This document shows positions 48,430 through 61,300 of a stretch of 64,000 bases of DNA, one piece after another. Positions within the stretch are counted from its first letter, which is position 1. Each line of letters opens with the position of its first letter. The notes below the pieces were generated by a model. The model was not told where the DNA came from, searched no databases, and saw nothing but the letters and a program-made list of their open reading frames with translations. Position numbers and translations under genes: made by a program. This DNA comes from Trichomonas vaginalis G3 (Eukaryota; Parabasalia; Trichomonadida; Trichomonadidae): positions 34,983,896 to 35,047,895 of the forward strand of contig NC_067206.1 of the NCBI RefSeq assembly GCF_026262505.1. The letters run 5' to 3'.

Positions 48430-49654
48430 AAAATTTTTCTTTGTATATACACCATTCTGTACGTCTAAAAGACTTTTGACATTTGCCAAGAATGTTCGTT
48501 TAGACGCTGTCAATAACCATACTCTTGACAATATTGTTTATACGAATCGTACAATGACCTTTCATCTAAACACTCAAAGTCAGTTTCATCTATGAACAGT
48601 TCATATACACTCTTGTTTGCTTCTAACAATGTTTGTCTCTCTTCGGTATGTGGAATTTGTCTTGGATTGAACTTAGAAATATCTAATGTCATGAAATATG
48701 AGAACAAGTGGTTGTAAAAGTCAGATGTCAAAGTTTCTGCTAAGTCGTCAAAATATTCTGTATCTTGCATATGAGAATCTGACGTTCTGACAACTACATA
48801 TCTTCTGTCAGAACTTTCTAACTTCATCGGAACGGCATTGTTTGAAACCATAATGAAATTTGCAACATTTTCACAAACTCTTTGGTCTTTATATTTTCTT
48901 TCAACAACTCCAACTTTGTCTGTTATAAGACTCTTCAAAGCATCTGAGTTCAAAACTTTTGTTTGTATCTATACTTTGAAGTTCGTTACATACTATAAGT
49001 TTCATATTCTCTATTGAAGAGTTAAATTTACCGCAGATGTTTTCTAAGTTTGTCATATTCGGATTCGAATAACCTTCTAACAGTTTGCACAAAATATCTG
49101 TAAAGAAAGTGTTCTTACCTGTTCCTTGTTTTCCAATTATGATGAGAGCAGTTTCATTTTTAGCACTTGGATGTTGTAAGATGTTTGCAAACCAACATAA
49201 GATATACTCATAGACTCTTTCGTTTCCATTGCATATAATTTCTTTGACATGTCTAACCAAGCTTCTATAACATTTTCTTTCCATTCTACTTGTTCGTATT
49301 TATATCCAGTGAAGATAGAATAGAAGTTTGGAGATGGTGTATAGAACTTTATACCACGAACTGAAAAATCTTCAAGTTTTGACAATAAGATATCCCAAGC
49401 ATCTAACATCTTCATACCAACTTGTACGACTTTTATTTTCTTAAGTTTCTGTTTACATTCTTGTTCTGAAACTATTGTCGCTTTAGGTTTGTTAAAGACT
49501 ACATCCCATTCTTTCATGACATAACATTCTGGGGTAGAGTCGACATAAATGACTAAACGTTTCAAATTCTCGACTGCTTTGTTATAGTCTCGAAATGGAC
49601 ACATATTTCTGAAGGCTTGAAGTCATAAAAATCTGAAACATCTATTCTGTACAT
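48430..49654 (-). pseudogene. SF3 / D5-like helicase, copy 1
   Basis: A superfamily 3 helicase of the D5-like type. Walker A is IIGKQGTGKNTFF (about 49,105-49,145), Walker B-like LIVCNELQSID (about 48,965-49,000), and motif C NFIMVSNNAVPM (about 48,835-48,870) ends in the sensor Asn. An Arg-finger region (ESSDRRYVVVRTSD) follows. An upstream domain with FRDYNKAVENLKRLVIYVD may be a primase remnant. Such helicases unwind replicating virus DNA in virophages and Polinton-like viruses. Copies at about 53,870-55,050 and 61,300-62,480. Several breaks. Confidence 0.8.
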
Positions 49655-49683
49655 TTTTTATAAAAATAAAAAAAAATATTTTT

Positions 49684-50481
49684 TTATTCTTGACTTTGTT
49701 GTTCCATTTGTTGCATTTGTTGTTCTTGAGCTATTTGTTGTTGAAGTTGTTCTTGTAATACAATACTTTCACCAGTTGCATCTTCCAATTCGAAACTTTC
49801 TGCCGTCATTGACAAATACATAGGACATAAAAGTTTTACAGGAACAAAGTTTGCGTCAAACTAAGGTTAAGTTTATGTTTGCTAAAGTGTTTGAGTTTAC
49901 TAAAGCTGAAAACTCTGCATTCGAATGAACAATAGGCAAACCAGCCAGAGAAAGTGTTGTTATACGCATGAGTATCTCTTTGGTCATATAGTTTCTGTCG
50001 ACATTCGAATAGCACTTTGAACCTAAGTTTGAAACAATATATAAAATAGGTGTACTTAAAGTCAATGGAATAGACAAACCTTGTATGACACCTTTTCCTG
50101 TTATAGGAAACTGTTGGTAGTAAAAAACCAGATATAAGTTTTGTATTATAGCTCATATCGTTTATAGTAAACTCAGTCGGACATCCAAACATAATGAAAC
50201 CTGCTCTAGTTGCAGCACATGTTACATCCGTCCTTAAAGTATTAAATAAGTCAACAAAACCTGTTGGTGGTATATCTGAGTAAGTATCTTCAAAGGAGTA
50301 TTTTTTACCATTCACAACAATAAAATCTTCTGGTGTCAAAAGAGCAAAACAGGCTTTAGTCGTCATTGTGTTTAAGGTTAGTTTACAATATCGTCCTTGA
50401 GGACTTTGTAAGTTTGTTGTTATAGAATTATATGACTCAGGGTTTTTAGTCGTAATAGTATAAACCACTATGTCTTCTGCC
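49684..50481 (-). pseudogene. Minor capsid (penton-type?) protein, copy 1
   Basis: Starts MAEDIVVYTITTKNPES. It is beta-rich throughout, with CKLTLNTMTTKACFALLTPE, GFIMFGCPTEF and LSIPLTLSTPILYIVSN. It ends in a Gln-rich tail (QQQIAQEQQMQQMEQQ). About 265 residues by region, the size of single jelly-roll minor capsid proteins of Polintons, which is the basis for the call with the capsid context. Copies at about 55,080-55,870 and 62,515-63,290. A few breaks. Confidence 0.5.
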
Positions 50482-50493
50482 ATTTTTATATAT

Positions 50494-50724
50494 TTAAAAG
50501 TTTTTCTGAAAGTGGAGAAGAACTTCATCTAAACTTTCACATGGCGTTTCTTGAAGTTCTCTGTCTAAGAAGTTCAAATATTTTGTAAAGACATAGAACT
50601 TTCCTTTGTCTACACGAACAAACAAAACAGGGTCTTTCATATCGTTCAAAAGTGTGTAAAGTCCTTTACATGAAATAAAGTCTATATTATTTTTCTTCAA
50701 ACATCTTTCAAGAAGTTTTGACAT
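50494..50724 (-). CDS. 76-residue protein found only in the first copy
   Basis: A short gene starting MSKLLERCLKKNNIDFISCK and ending LDEVLLHFQKNF, between the minor capsid gene and the gene at 50731. In the second and third copies of this block the flanking genes adjoin each other with no such gene between. Helical, unrecognised. Confidence 0.5.
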   Translation of the reverse strand: MSKLLERCLKKNNIDFISCKGLYTLLNDMKDPVLFVRVDKGKFYVFTKYLNFLDRELQETPCESLDEVLLHFQKNF

Positions 50725-50730
50725 TTTTAC

Positions 50731-51313
50731 TTAGCAAATAAACTTTAATGAAATGTTGTGGTCGTCAAATATTTTTATAACATCTGGAAACTATATTTTA
50801 AGTTCAACGTTTCACCTCCTTTCATAACGTATATCTTGTCAATGACATTATATGAAACACCACAGCAAGCAATGTCGGGCTTCTATTTCTTTGATGTTTA
50901 TATCGTCTGCCTCTGTCAAAAAGTTTCAATAGTTCTTTCAAAACTTCATGAGGTGCGATGACATATGAGTTCACTTTTACAGGGTTGTGTTCGACCAAGT
51001 TTAACATTATACCTAAAGCTTGACAAATCTTCTCCTGAGTTTTAAGTTTGTCTTTAAGTTGCATGTAGTCGTTTCGAATATCTGCAACAGAACTTAAGTC
51101 TCTGCTAACTTCAGGATATGTTGGTTGTTCTTTTACAGGAACTATTGTTATACCATCTTCGTCTTCGTATGGTTTCCCCACTTCAACATCTCTTTCTTTG
51201 ACATTGACAATAACACTTTGACTGTTTGTTTGAGTTGGTGAATTTAACTTCACATCTGCCACCGCCATTAAACCTTTTGAAACACTTACGCTTCTATTTT
51301 TCGGAAATGACAT
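50731..51313 (-). pseudogene. Small virion-type protein with coiled coil, copy 1
   Basis: Starts MSFPKNRSVSVSKGLMAVAD. An extended Val/Pro-rich segment (GITIVPVKEQPTYPEVS) is followed by a coiled coil (MQLKDKLKTQEKICQAL) and a helical tail with VLKELLKLFDRGRRYKHQ. Further copies at about 55,875-56,450 and 63,299-63,890. It diverges from the gene at 51333 across 19 bp. About one or two breaks. Confidence 0.5.
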
Positions 51314-51332
51314 TTTACTTTAGAATAAAAAG
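51314..51332. promoter_or_regulatory. 19-bp divergent spacer
   Basis: TTTACTTTAGAATAAAAAG separates the ATG codons at 51313 (minus) and 51333 (plus). Read on the minus strand it contains TTCTAAAG, with the TCTA core. Same length as the spacers at 17326 and 34948. Confidence 0.45.
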
Positions 51333-51756
51333 ATGGACGTATTTGAGTATCTCTTCGAATTGAAGCAAAACAAAGTTTACACACACAAACAATACAAGTT
51401 CATTGACAGAATAGTTCTTTACACAAACAATGGAAAATGTTATAGAATAGCAGTCTTTGCTGAACCAAAATATTTTCATAAAGCAAAGGAAAGTTGGTAT
51501 AACTGAAATGGTGAAAGTTCTTCTTGAAGCAGACAAAAATATAACTTCAAAACTGACCGATATTACTAAAGGAAAGTTTATAATACAATATTATGTCAAA
51601 ACTGGCGTACTGTCAATATTTGACGGAGAGAAGTCAGTTCAAGAACAACTTACTGACCTGCTGCCAAAATCTGCTCGATGGAAGCTGTCGTTATGCCAAT
51701 CTGAGGAGCCCCAGCAGGTTTCATCGAACGAATCTTCAAAAGAGCATCTTCCGTGA
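51333..51756 (+). pseudogene. Small protein divergent from 50731-51313, copy 1
   Basis: Starts MDVFEYLFELKQNKVYTHK. A small alpha/beta protein of about 110-140 residues whose end overlaps the capsid gene on the other strand. Further copies begin at about 56,469 and 63,898. Function unknown; about one break. Confidence 0.4.
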
Positions 51757-52335
51757 AAAGTGCTATTGGTTTTGTTAAACTTCTTTGCTCTCAATTCATC
51801 TGGACCGTCTCTGTCACCAGTATATTTATTGTACAGTACCAACCAGTTGAAATACCACCCATAAAGTCTTCTGAGTCAGCAAATGGAATGCCAAGCCAAA
51901 AGTTTGAACGGTCTCCATTTGTATATTGAGTTTTTGACCTCCTGTATGAGTCCATACTTTCACATATGGCATAATAGAACTTTGCATTTCAGGGTTAATG
52001 GTTGTTGTGAAGTTGTTGTTAAAGTTCATAGCATCTAATGTCAAGTTGTATGACCTCATATCCTCAACTGTAGAATATTCTTCTCTTGGATAATATTTGC
52101 CATCTATGTTTATATGATATTTAATACCAGGGTTGTAGAAACAAGAATAGTCATTTATAGTTCGCTGAACAGTACAAACATAGTATCTGCATGTTTCATT
52201 GCAGTTGTTAAAGCAATATCTGTTCTTGCACCTGGGTCAGCACTTTGGTTTCCAACTTCACCTGCAAAGTCTTTGACAGATATTTGGTGTATAGGGAACA
52301 TAAGTGGAACTGCAATATATTTGGCAGCTAAAGCA
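51650..52335 (-). pseudogene. Major capsid protein of element B, C-terminal part, copy 1
   Basis: Beta-rich minus-strand sequence with VPLMFPIHQISVKDFAGEVG, a DMRSYNLTLDAMNFNNNFTT segment, and IALFTEDALLKIRSMKPAGA before a closing TTASIEQILAAGQ. The second copy (about 56,750-57,690) extends further and contains a KIECKRIESRLAVYMLDP stretch. Size, order and composition fit a double jelly-roll major capsid protein. The sequence passes abruptly into ATPase sequence at 52,335. Several breaks. Confidence 0.6.
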
Positions 52336-55300
52336 TTTTCTTTAAACAAAGGATGAGAGGCGAATCATCTAAGATAAGAGAACATCTATGAGGGTAGTCT
52401 TCCAATCGTAAGATTGCAATTTCTTCGAAATGTATTCTATCTCTTTCTGTTTGTTTCTGAAGTGTTTCTTCTCTAATATTCTCTGCATTTCCTCATTTGG
52501 GTCTTTAAACTTAGAATTTATATACCATTTATAGCATTGTACTCAAAACTCTTCTTTGGTACTTCTTTATCCAATCTAACAACTCAGAGTCCTTTTATAC
52601 ATACTAACTTAGACTTCTTTATAAATATCTTTGAACGAATTGACGGTTTGGTCAAATTGACCAGAATGACTACAAATACAACTAACTCATAGAATGGGTT
52701 CTTCTCATCTATTCTGTTGTTGTGCAGCCATTTAAGATAAGTGAAAGTCTTACCCGACCAGGTGGTGCAATTAGACCTGTTATACCATTCTGAGCAAATA
52801 AGAACTTGTCATGTATGGCTTTATCTGAGCATTTTCTAACTTCTCCTTGTTCTTGTTTAAAACATTCTCAAATTTCTTGTCAATGTCAGCAAACTTTTTT
52901 TCTAACATATTTTAGAAAAATTAAAATTTATCTTTTTAGAAAATCTAGCGATTTCGCTATCTATATTCGAGACAACTTTTGACAGCAAAACATCTGTCGA
53001 CCATAAATCTTACATAGTGTAAACAAGAAAGGTGAATTTGTTCTAAAGTTCTGTTTCTGGAATATAGACAAGCAAACACATAAAACATTACAAGAGCAGT
53101 CTTAAAATTTGTCAATGACAGACTTGTTGACAGAGATGACGCCGATTGGAAAGATGAAGTCCAACAAAAGTTCTTAGAATGCAAAGAAGAACATGCGCTG
53201 TTCTGAAGATGAAATAGAAAACAGAATAGAAGAGCTATTAAAGGACAAAGACTTTTACAAAAATATGGTTCTGAGAAAGTTTGACATAACTCCACCAGAA
53301 AAGAAGAAGAGAAAGAAGAAAAGAAAAGAAAGAAAGAAAGTAGAAGAAGAGAAGAAAGAACCTGAACCAGTTAGAAAAAGAAATTTGACATGTAAAAATA
53401 AAATTTTATTTTTAGAACATTTCTGGGTCAATGTCAATGTTCTCTTCCTCTTTAGGAGCAAACACTGGCTTAGACTCTAAAATCTTTTTACCCAATTTAC
53501 TTGAACTTCAACTATCTTAGACTCATAATATTCATAGTCGTCTCTTCTTTGGTTCATAAGGTAACAAAGTTTGTATGCTTTGCCTTCTTGATTTGAGAAC
53601 CTTCTGTCAAAATTTTTCTTGACTGCTAACAACCTTCTATGTCTAAGTCTTCAAATTGCACCATTTTTCACAAAGCAAACTTAACTGGTCGATGTTCCAA
53701 ACTTTGTCAAATGTAGACTTTTCAAAATGGTAGAAGTAAACATTCAAATATGGAATGGGTCTTCTCTTGCTTCTGTCATGTACTTTTTACTGAGATGAAT
53801 TCTCATCTTTTCTATCGGATAAAAAAAATATTTTTTTAATAAATTTACTCAGAAAAATTTTTCTTTGTATATACCCATTCTGACTCTAAAAGATTTTTGA
53901 ATTTGCCAAGAATGTCGTTTAGAAGCTGCCATATAACCATATCTTGACAATATTGTTTATATCGATACTATAAAGACTTTCATCTAAACACATAAGTAGT
54001 TCATCTATGAACAGTTCATTAACACTCTTGTTTGCTTCTAACAATGTTTGTCTCTCTTCGGTAGTGGAATTTGTCTTGGATTGAACTTGAAAATATCTAA
54101 TGTCATGAAATATGAGAACAAGTGGTTGTAAAAGTTAGTGTCAAAGTTTCTGCTAAGTCGTCAAAATATTCTGTATCTTGCATATGAGTCTGACGTTCTG
54201 ACAACTACATATCTTCTGTCAGAACTTTCTAACTTCATCGGAACGAGCTTGTTTGAAACCATATGAATTTGCAACATTTTCACAAACTCTTTGGTCTTTA
54301 TATTTTCTTTCAACAACTCCAACTTTGTCGTTATAAGACTCTTCAAAGCATCTGAGTTCAAAACTTTGTTGTATCTATACTTTGAAGTTCGTTACATACT
54401 ATAAGTTCATATATTCTCTATTGAGAGAGTTAAATTTACCGCAGATTTTTTCTAAGTTTGTCATATTCGGTTCGAATAGCCCTCTAACAGTTTGCAAAAT
54501 ATTGTAAAGAAATGTGTTCTTACCTGTTCCTTGTTTTCCAATTAAATGAGAGCAGTTTCATTTTTAGCACTTGGATGTTGTAAGATGTTTGCAAACCAAC
54601 ATAAGATATACTCATAGACTCTTTCGTTTCCATTGCATATAATTTCTTTGACATGGTCTAACCAAGCTTCTATAACATTTTCTTTCCATTCTACTTGTTC
54701 GTATTATATCCAGTGAAGATAGATAGAAGTTTGGAGAAGGTGTATAGAACTTTATACCACGAACTGAAAAATCTTCTAACTTTTGACAATAAGATATCCC
54801 AAGCATCTAACATCTTCATCCAACTTGTACGACTTTTATTTTCTTAAGTTTCTGTTTACTTCTTGTCTGAAACTATTGTCGCTTTGGTTTGTTAAAGACA
54901 CATCCCATCTTTCATGACATAACATTCTGGGCAGAGTCGACATAAATGACTAAACGTTTCAAATTCTCGACTGCTTTGTTATAGTCTCGAAATGGACACA
55001 TATTTCTGAAGGCTTGGAAGTCATAAAATATCAAACATCTATTCTGTACATTTTTATAAAAATAAAAAAAATATTTTTTTATTCTTGACTTTGTTGTTGC
55101 TTGCATTTGTTGCATTTGTTGTTCTTGAGCTATTTGTTGTTGAAGTTGTTCTTGTAATACAATACTTTCACCATTGCATCTTCCAATTCGAAACTTTCTG
55201 CGTCATTGACAAATACATAGGACATAAAAGTTTACAGGAACAAAGTTTGCGTCAACTAAGGTTAAGTTTATGTTTGCTAAAGTGTTGAGTTTACTAAAGC

Positions 55301-57690
55301 TGAAAACTCTGCATTCGAATGAACAATAGGCAAACCAGCAGAGAAAGTGTTGTTTATACGCATGAGTATCTTTTGGTCATAGTAGTTTCTGTCGACATTC
55401 GAATACACTTTGAACTAAGTTTGAAACAATATATAAAATAGGTGTACTTAAAGTCAATGGAACAGATAACCTTGTATGACACCTTTTCCTGTTATAGGAA
55501 ACTGTTGGTAGTAAAAACCAGATATAAGTTTTGTATTATAGCTCATATCGTTTATAGTAAACTCAGTCGGACATCCAAACATAATGAAACCTGCTCTAGT
55601 TGCAGCACATGTTACATCCGTCCTTAAAGTATTAAATAAGTCAACAAAACCTGTTGGTGGTATATCTGAGTAAGTATCTTCAAAGAGATATTTTTTACAT
55701 TCACAACAATAAAGTCTTCTGGTGTCAAAAGAGCAAAACAGGCTTTAGTCGTCATTGTGTTTAAGGTTAGTTTACAATACGTCCTTGAGGACTTTGTAAG
55801 TTTGTTGTTATAGAATTATATGACTCAGGGTTTTTTAGTCGTAATAGTATAAACCATTATTCTTCTGCCATTTACTTAGCAAATAAATTTTAATGAAATG
55901 TTGTGGTCGTCAAATATTTTATGACGTCTGGAAACTATATTTTAAGTTCAACGTTTCACCTCCTTTCATAACGTATATCTTGTCAATGACATTATATGAA
56001 ACACCACAGCAACAATGTCGGGTTCTATTCTTTGATGTTTATATCGTCTGCCTCTGTCAAAAGTTTCAATAGTTCTTTCAAAACTTCATGAGGTGCAATG
56101 ACATATGAGTTCACTTTTACAGGGTTGTGTTCGACCAAGTTTAACATTATACCTAAAGCTTGACAAATCTTCTCCTGAGTTTTAAGTTTGTCTTTAAGTT
56201 GTTGGTAGTCGTTTCGAATATCTGCAACAGAACTTAAGTCTCTGCTAACTTCAGGATATGTTGGTTGTTCTTTTACAGGAACTATTGTTATACCATCTTC
56301 GTCTCGTATGGTTTCCCCACTTCAACATTCTCTTTCTTTGACATTGACAACAACACTTTGACTGTTGTGAGTTGGTGAATTTAACTTCACATCTGCCACC
56401 GCCATTAAACCTTTTGAAACACTTACGCTTCTATTTTTCGGAAATGACATTTTACTTAGAATAAAAAGATGGACGTATTGAGTATCTCTTCGAATTGAAG
56501 CAGAACAAAGTTTACACACAAACAATACAAGTACATTGACAGAATAGTTCTTTATACAAACATGGAAAATGTTATAGAATAGCAGTCTTTGCTGAACCAA
56601 AATATTTTCATAAAGCAAAGAAAGTTGGTATAACTGAAATGGTGAAAGTTCTTGAAGCAGACAAAAAATATAACAACAAAATTACAGATATTTCTAAAGT
56701 AAAGTTATAATACAATATTAGTCAAAACTGGCGTACTGTCAATATTTGACGAGAGAAGTCAGTTCAAGAACAACTTACTGACCTGCTGCCAAAATCTGCT
56801 CGATGGAAGCTGTCGTTATGCCAATCTGAGGAGCCCCAGCAGGTTTCATCGAACGAATCTTCAAAAGAGCATCTTCCGTGAAAAGTGCTATTGGTTTTGT
56901 AAACTTTCTTGCTTTCAATTCATCTGGACCGTCTCTGTCACCAGTATATTGTATTTGTACAGTACAACAGTTGAAATACCACCCATAAAGTCTTCTGAGT
57001 CAGCAAATGGAATGCCAAGCCAAAAGTTTGAACGGTCTCCATTTGTATATTGATGTTTTTGACTCCTGTATGAGTCCATACTTTCACATATGGCATAATA
57101 GAACTTTGCATTTCAGGGTTAATGGTTGTTGTGAAGTTGTTGTTAAAGTTCATAGCATCTAATGTCAAGTTGTATGACCTCATATCCTCAACTGTAGAAT
57201 ATTCTTCTCTTGGATATATTTGCCATCTATGTTTATAATGATATTAATACCAGGGTTGTAGAAACAAGAATAGTCATTATAGTTCGTCTGAACAGTACAA
57301 ACATAGTATCTGCATGTTTCATTGCAGTTGTTAAAGCAATATCTGTTCTTGCACCTGGGTCAGCACTTTGGTTTCCAACTTCACCTGCAAAGTCTTTGAC
57401 AGATATTTGGTGTATAGGGAACATAAGTGGAACTGCAATATATTTGGCAGCTAAAAGCATTTGAAAATATCTGGGTCCAACATATAGACTGCAAGTCTGC
57501 TTTCTATTCTCTTGCATTCAATTTTCCATGTGAACTTAACTGGGTCCCAAGCAGTTCCAGCAGCATTGAAATAATAGTTTACTTCCAGTGTTGAGGTTTG
57601 AGAAACCAAATCTAAGTCAACTTTGTCTTTGCAAAAGTCGACAATGACATTTGGCTTCCACCATTCACGATGCTGACCAAGCTAATGCTG
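52335..57690. repeat. Second copy of the ATPase-helicase-capsid block
   Basis: Near-copy of 46,890-52,335 in the same orientation. In order it holds a partial packaging ATPase (52,335-52,913), the small lysine-rich gene (about 52,950-53,390), the conserved small gene (53,405-53,810), the helicase (53,870-55,050), the minor capsid gene (55,080-55,870), the coiled-coil gene (55,875-56,450), the divergent small gene (56,469 on) and the capsid gene (to 57,690). It has dozens of small length differences against copy 1 and lacks the 76-residue gene. Treat all parts as fossils. Confidence 0.85.
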
Positions 57691-58330
57691 GCTGGAACTG
57701 CTGTTGGACGCCAGTTAAGTTCACTGTATGAAAAGTTTGATGCAAAGAATAGAAAGCAAGACTTGAGCAGTCTATATAGGTTTGGACTCCGATTATTTCA
57801 AATTGCTTATAGCCCAAATATCATTCAGTTTCCACATTATGTTCCGCTATACACCAATATGTCTGTCAAAGACCTGTTCAGGTAAAGTTGGAAACCAAAT
57901 CTAGAGCCAGAGTGCAAAGAACAGATATGCTATTAAGCAACTGCAATAAACATGCAGATACTATGTTGTACTGTTCAGACGACTATAAATGAACTATCTT
58001 GCTTACAACCCTGCTATAAACCATATAAACATAGATGGCAAATACTAATCCAAGAGAGAATATCCTCTACAGTTTTAGAGATATGAAGGTCCAACAACTG
58101 ACATTAGATCTAAATGAACTTTAACAACAAACTTCAACAACAACCATTAATCCTCTGAAAAATGCCAAAAGTTCTATTATGCATATGTGAAAGTATGGTA
58201 CCATACAGGAGCCAAAACAACTCATATACAAATGGAACCGTTCAAACATTTTGGCTGTGCATTCCATTGCTGACTCAGAAGACTTTATGGGTGTATTTCA
58301 ACTGTTGGTACATGTCAAATACAATATACT
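57690..58330. repeat. Noisy inverted stretch of the capsid gene
   Basis: This stretch resembles the reverse complement of about 57,000-57,500 with a high rate of small differences, so the capsid-like sequence here reads on the plus strand. At about 58,330 it passes abruptly into a noisy copy of the KilA-N gene. A fold-back of this kind with low identity is typical of a chimeric long read, though a real inversion is possible. Confidence 0.65.
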
Positions 58331-61300
58331 GTATCTCATTCGTGTCGGTCAAAGACGAATTACGCAAATGCAAAGTATTTTGAACTTGCTCTTCGTTCTA
58401 CAAAGCAGCATATCCATTGTTGAAAACCAACAGACAAAAGAACTTTAGAAGAATTCCTCATATGTTTGCTTACCCTGCGAAACACACGAGGGCAATGAGA
58501 TTCCGTATTAAAAATGCGTAAAATTGCCAAATGGTTTGAGGAGTTTATGTCATAGACTTCTTAGTAAAATGCTCGTGCAATGTGGGCTTCACCTCGTTAC
58601 TTGTTATATTTCATTGATGTTTAGATGAAATTCTAGACAGAACGTGAAAGTAGATGGAAACAAGCTTGAAGCAAAGACAAAAACATTAGAAAAAGAATAC
58701 CACGGCGGCTACCAAAAGGAAAGGAAAAGAACATAAGTATATGATTTACTGAAGAGATGGAGAAATTGAAGAAGACAGAGATATGGTTATGTTGCATTTA
58801 GTCGAAAGAACACACAAAGCTTTTACGAACCTTGCTAAGATTTACAAATCTGACAGAAATTGGTTCTATCGCGAAAACTTACCGATTTCAATGACACAAA
58901 TGAAGATGTGAAAACAAATAGTTCAAGATACAGTTACCTCAAACACACTATGATATTAAAGGTTGTACAATCTTTACCTTAAAGAAGATTGCCATGTTAA
59001 AGCGAAAAAATAACAGAGTATTTGACCAACTTCAAACAAGTAGAGTAAATTGAACCTTATTTTTTCAGCTTGATTCAGATGGCTCAGGTAGCTCTATAAG
59101 TAAATTCTTGTCAAATCTTCTTGGCATTCCAGTCTTTCATTCCGACATTCCAAGTTCTTCCCGACACTGGAAAAAATTTTCCCGACACGCGGAAAAAATT
59201 TCCCGACAACTGAAAAAATTTCCATGTGTGTCGTCCGTAAACCATTCAAATTTTCGAAAATTGAGAACTTTGGTAACGACGACAGAAAAAATTTTCTTCC
59301 GACAGGAAAATTTCTTCCAACAGAAAAGTTTTCTTCGACAGAAAAACGTTTCTCTTTCCTCCGAGCTCCTTCGACAGGACACAAACGAATGTCCGACGTA
59401 CCACAACGAGCCTTCCAAGCCAGAAGACCGAAAGCGCAGCACCACAACAGACTAAGACTAACACTTACATTTTTTACGCTTGACTTTTTACAATTTGAAC
59501 TTTGTTTGCGTAGATATGAATTCTGAAAGAAGTATGAGGGTCTTGTATGACTTTGTACTTCTCCATAGTTCATGTCTGTCAAACTTACCTGCCATGGACT
59601 CTTTCATAAGTTCCATGAAATCGTCTTCGGACAATCCGGAAAAGTAATGTCAGTAAGTATTCTTTTAACATCCTTACTTAAACTCTTTGCTGTCTGTACA
59701 CAAATGACAACTGAGATGTTAAAGTGTCTGAGCTTCTTAAGAATTCGACACATGTCTTGTTCTCTGTTCTTTAACAAAGGATGAGAGGCAAAGTCATCTA
59801 AGATAAGAAGACATCTATGAGGGTAAGTCTTCCAATCGTAAGATTGCAATTTCTTCGAAATGTATTCTATCTCTTTCTGTTTGTTTCTGAAGTGTTTCTT
59901 CTCTAATATTCTCTGCATTTCCTCATTTGGGTCTTTAAACTTAGAATTTATATACTCATTTATAGCATTTACTTCAAAACTCTTCTTTGGTACTTCTTTA
60001 TCCAATCTACAACTCAGAGTCTTTTATACATACTAACTTAGACTTTTTATAATATCTTTGAACGAATTGACGGTTTGGTCAAATTGACCAGAAGTACTAC
60101 AAATGACAACTAACTCATAGAATGGGTTCTTCTCATCTAGTTCTTGTTGTTGTGCAGCCATTTTAAGATAAGTGAAAGTCTTACCCGACCCAGGTGGTGC
60201 AATTAGACCTGTTATACCATTCTGAGCAAATAAGAACTTGTCATGTATGGTTTTATCTGAGCATTTTCTAACTTCCTCTTGTTCTTTTTAAAACATTCTC
60301 AAATTTCTTGTCAATGTCAGCAAACTTTTTTTCTAACATATTTTTAGAAAAATTAAAATTTTTATCTTTTTGAAAATGTCTAGCGATTTCGCTATCTATA
60401 TTCGAGACAACTTTTTCGACAGCAAAACATCTGTCGACCATAAAATCTTACATAGTGTAAACAAGAAAGGTGAATTTGTTCTAAAGTTCTGTTTCTGGGA
60501 ATATGACAAGAACCATAAAACATTACAAAGAGCAGTCTTAAAATTTGTCAATGACAGACTTGTTGACAGAGATGACGCCGATTGGAAAGATGAAGTCCAA
60601 CAAAAGTTCTTAGAATGCAAAGAAGACACATGCGCTGTCTTGAAGATGAAATAGAAAACAGAATAGAAGAGCTATTAAAGGACAAAGACTTTTACAAAAT
60701 ATGGTTCTGAGAATTTGACATAACTCCACCAGAGAAGAAGAAGAAGAGAGAGAAGAAAGAAAAGAAAGTAGAAGAAGAGAAGAAAGAACCTGAACCAGAG
60801 AAAAAGAAATTTGACATGTAAAAATAAAATTTTATTTTTAGAACATTTCTGGGTCAATGTCAATGTTCTCTTCCTCTTTAGGAGCAAACACTGGCTTAGA
60901 CTCTAAAATCTTTTTACCAATTTACCTTGAACTTCAACTATCTTAGACTCATAATATTCATAGTCGTCTGCTTTCTTTGGTTCATAAGGTATAACAAGTT
61001 TGTATGCTTTGCTTCTTTAAGTTTGAGAACCTTCTGTCAAATTTTCTTTGACTGCTAACAAACCTTCTATGTCTAAGTCTTCAAAATTTCGCAACATTTT
61101 TAACAATAGCAAACTTAACTGGTCATGTTCCAAACTTTGCAAATGTAGACTTTTCAAATTGTAGAAGTAAACATTCAAATATGGAATGGGTCTCTTTCTT
61201 TGCTCTGCATGTACTTTTTACTGGATGAATTTCGCTCATCTTTTTCTATCGGATAAAAAATATTTTTTTTAAAATTTACTCAGAAAAATTTTTCTTTGTA

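Noticed and set aside
57670-57885. A separate plus-strand gene
   Set aside because: It falls in the noisy inverted copy of the capsid gene and has no independent support.
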